DNA from: Balneolaceae bacterium
Lineage (GTDB): Bacteria; Bacteroidota; Rhodothermia; Balneolales; Balneolaceae
Assembly: GCA_007118525.1 (NCBI GenBank)
Contig: SKRK01000312.1
Span: forward strand, 1-6,600
Length of the DNA stretch: 6,600 nucleotides
Direction of reading: 5' to 3'
In this document: positions 6,514-6,600 of the stretch, piece after piece
Layout: every line of letters begins with the position of its first letter
How positions within the stretch are numbered: position 1 is the first letter of the stretch
The notes under the pieces: generated by a model
What the model was told of the DNA's origin: nothing
Seen by the model: the letters and a program-made list of their open reading frames with translations, nothing else
The model's database searches: none
Position numbers and translations under genes: made by a program

Positions 6514-6561
6514 GCCGGCGTATCAAACACCGTGACGTGCATGACTAAGTCTCACGCCGGC
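6514..6561. repeat. 8-bp inverted repeat with 32-nt spacer
   Basis: GCCGGCGT (6514-6521) is perfectly complementary to ACGCCGGC (6554-6561). The spacer contains the near-palindrome GACTAAGTC (6543-6551). The arms are GC-rich relative to their surroundings and could form a stable stem in RNA or a cruciform. Integron attC core sites (RYYYAAC/GTTRRRY) were looked for and not found. Confidence 0.5.
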
Positions 6562-6600
6562 ACGCAATGAAGACGTTTTCACTGTATTGGCGGGCATGAA

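Larger units (their letters stand above)
6338..6600. other. Gene-free, hairpin-rich 3' intergenic region
   Basis: No coding frame with recognisable content is seen. The first about 70 nt show no strong terminator; CCGATAACGG with a later TTTTT (6400-6404) is too weak to call. The rest is rich in inverted repeats, listed separately. The downstream gene lies outside the window. Confidence 0.5.

Noticed and set aside
6514..6561. Integron attC site
   Set aside because: Inverted arms are present, but no RYYYAAC/GTTRRRY core sites and no integrase gene are seen.

Overview
The window looks like chromosomal DNA of a Gram-negative bacterium of the Bacteroidota/Balneolota/Rhodothermota kind. This is an inference from moderate GC content, A-rich translation starts without clear Shine-Dalgarno sequences, a zinc-free ECF anti-sigma-like N-terminus and an outer-membrane-type beta-barrel protein. 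All genes supported here lie on the + strand.

Layout: (1) positions 2-343 hold the 3' end of an ECF sigma factor (end of region 2 plus region 4). (2) 344-643 is a 300-nt stretch with no convincing gene and a small hairpin just before the next start. (3) 644-2167 encodes a 507-residue membrane-anchored anti-sigma-like protein. Its cytoplasmic part looks ordinary, but its predicted periplasmic part (residues 161-506) is almost nothing but about 38 tandem nonapeptide units of the type E-R-A-F-T-E-L-M-R. (4) A strong intrinsic terminator lies at 2202-2232. (5) 2288-5251 encodes a secreted protein combining a gluzincin-like metallopeptidase (HELVH and HEGIAE), a TolB/WD40-like propeller and a C-terminal outer-membrane beta-barrel. 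(6) 5333-6337 encodes a PrsW-family intramembrane protease with a soluble C-terminal extension. (7) 6338-6600 carries no gene but several inverted repeats and a segment resembling dispersed intergenic repeats.

The genes suggest an envelope-sensing module. A sigma factor is adjacent to a membrane anti-sigma with a highly repetitive periplasmic sensor domain. Downstream are a periplasm/outer-membrane metalloprotease and a PrsW-type protease; the best-known PrsW substrate, in Bacillus subtilis, is the anti-sigma factor RsiW. The sequence supports each component separately. That they act together is a hypothesis, and the terminator at 2202-2232 means that at least two transcription units are involved.
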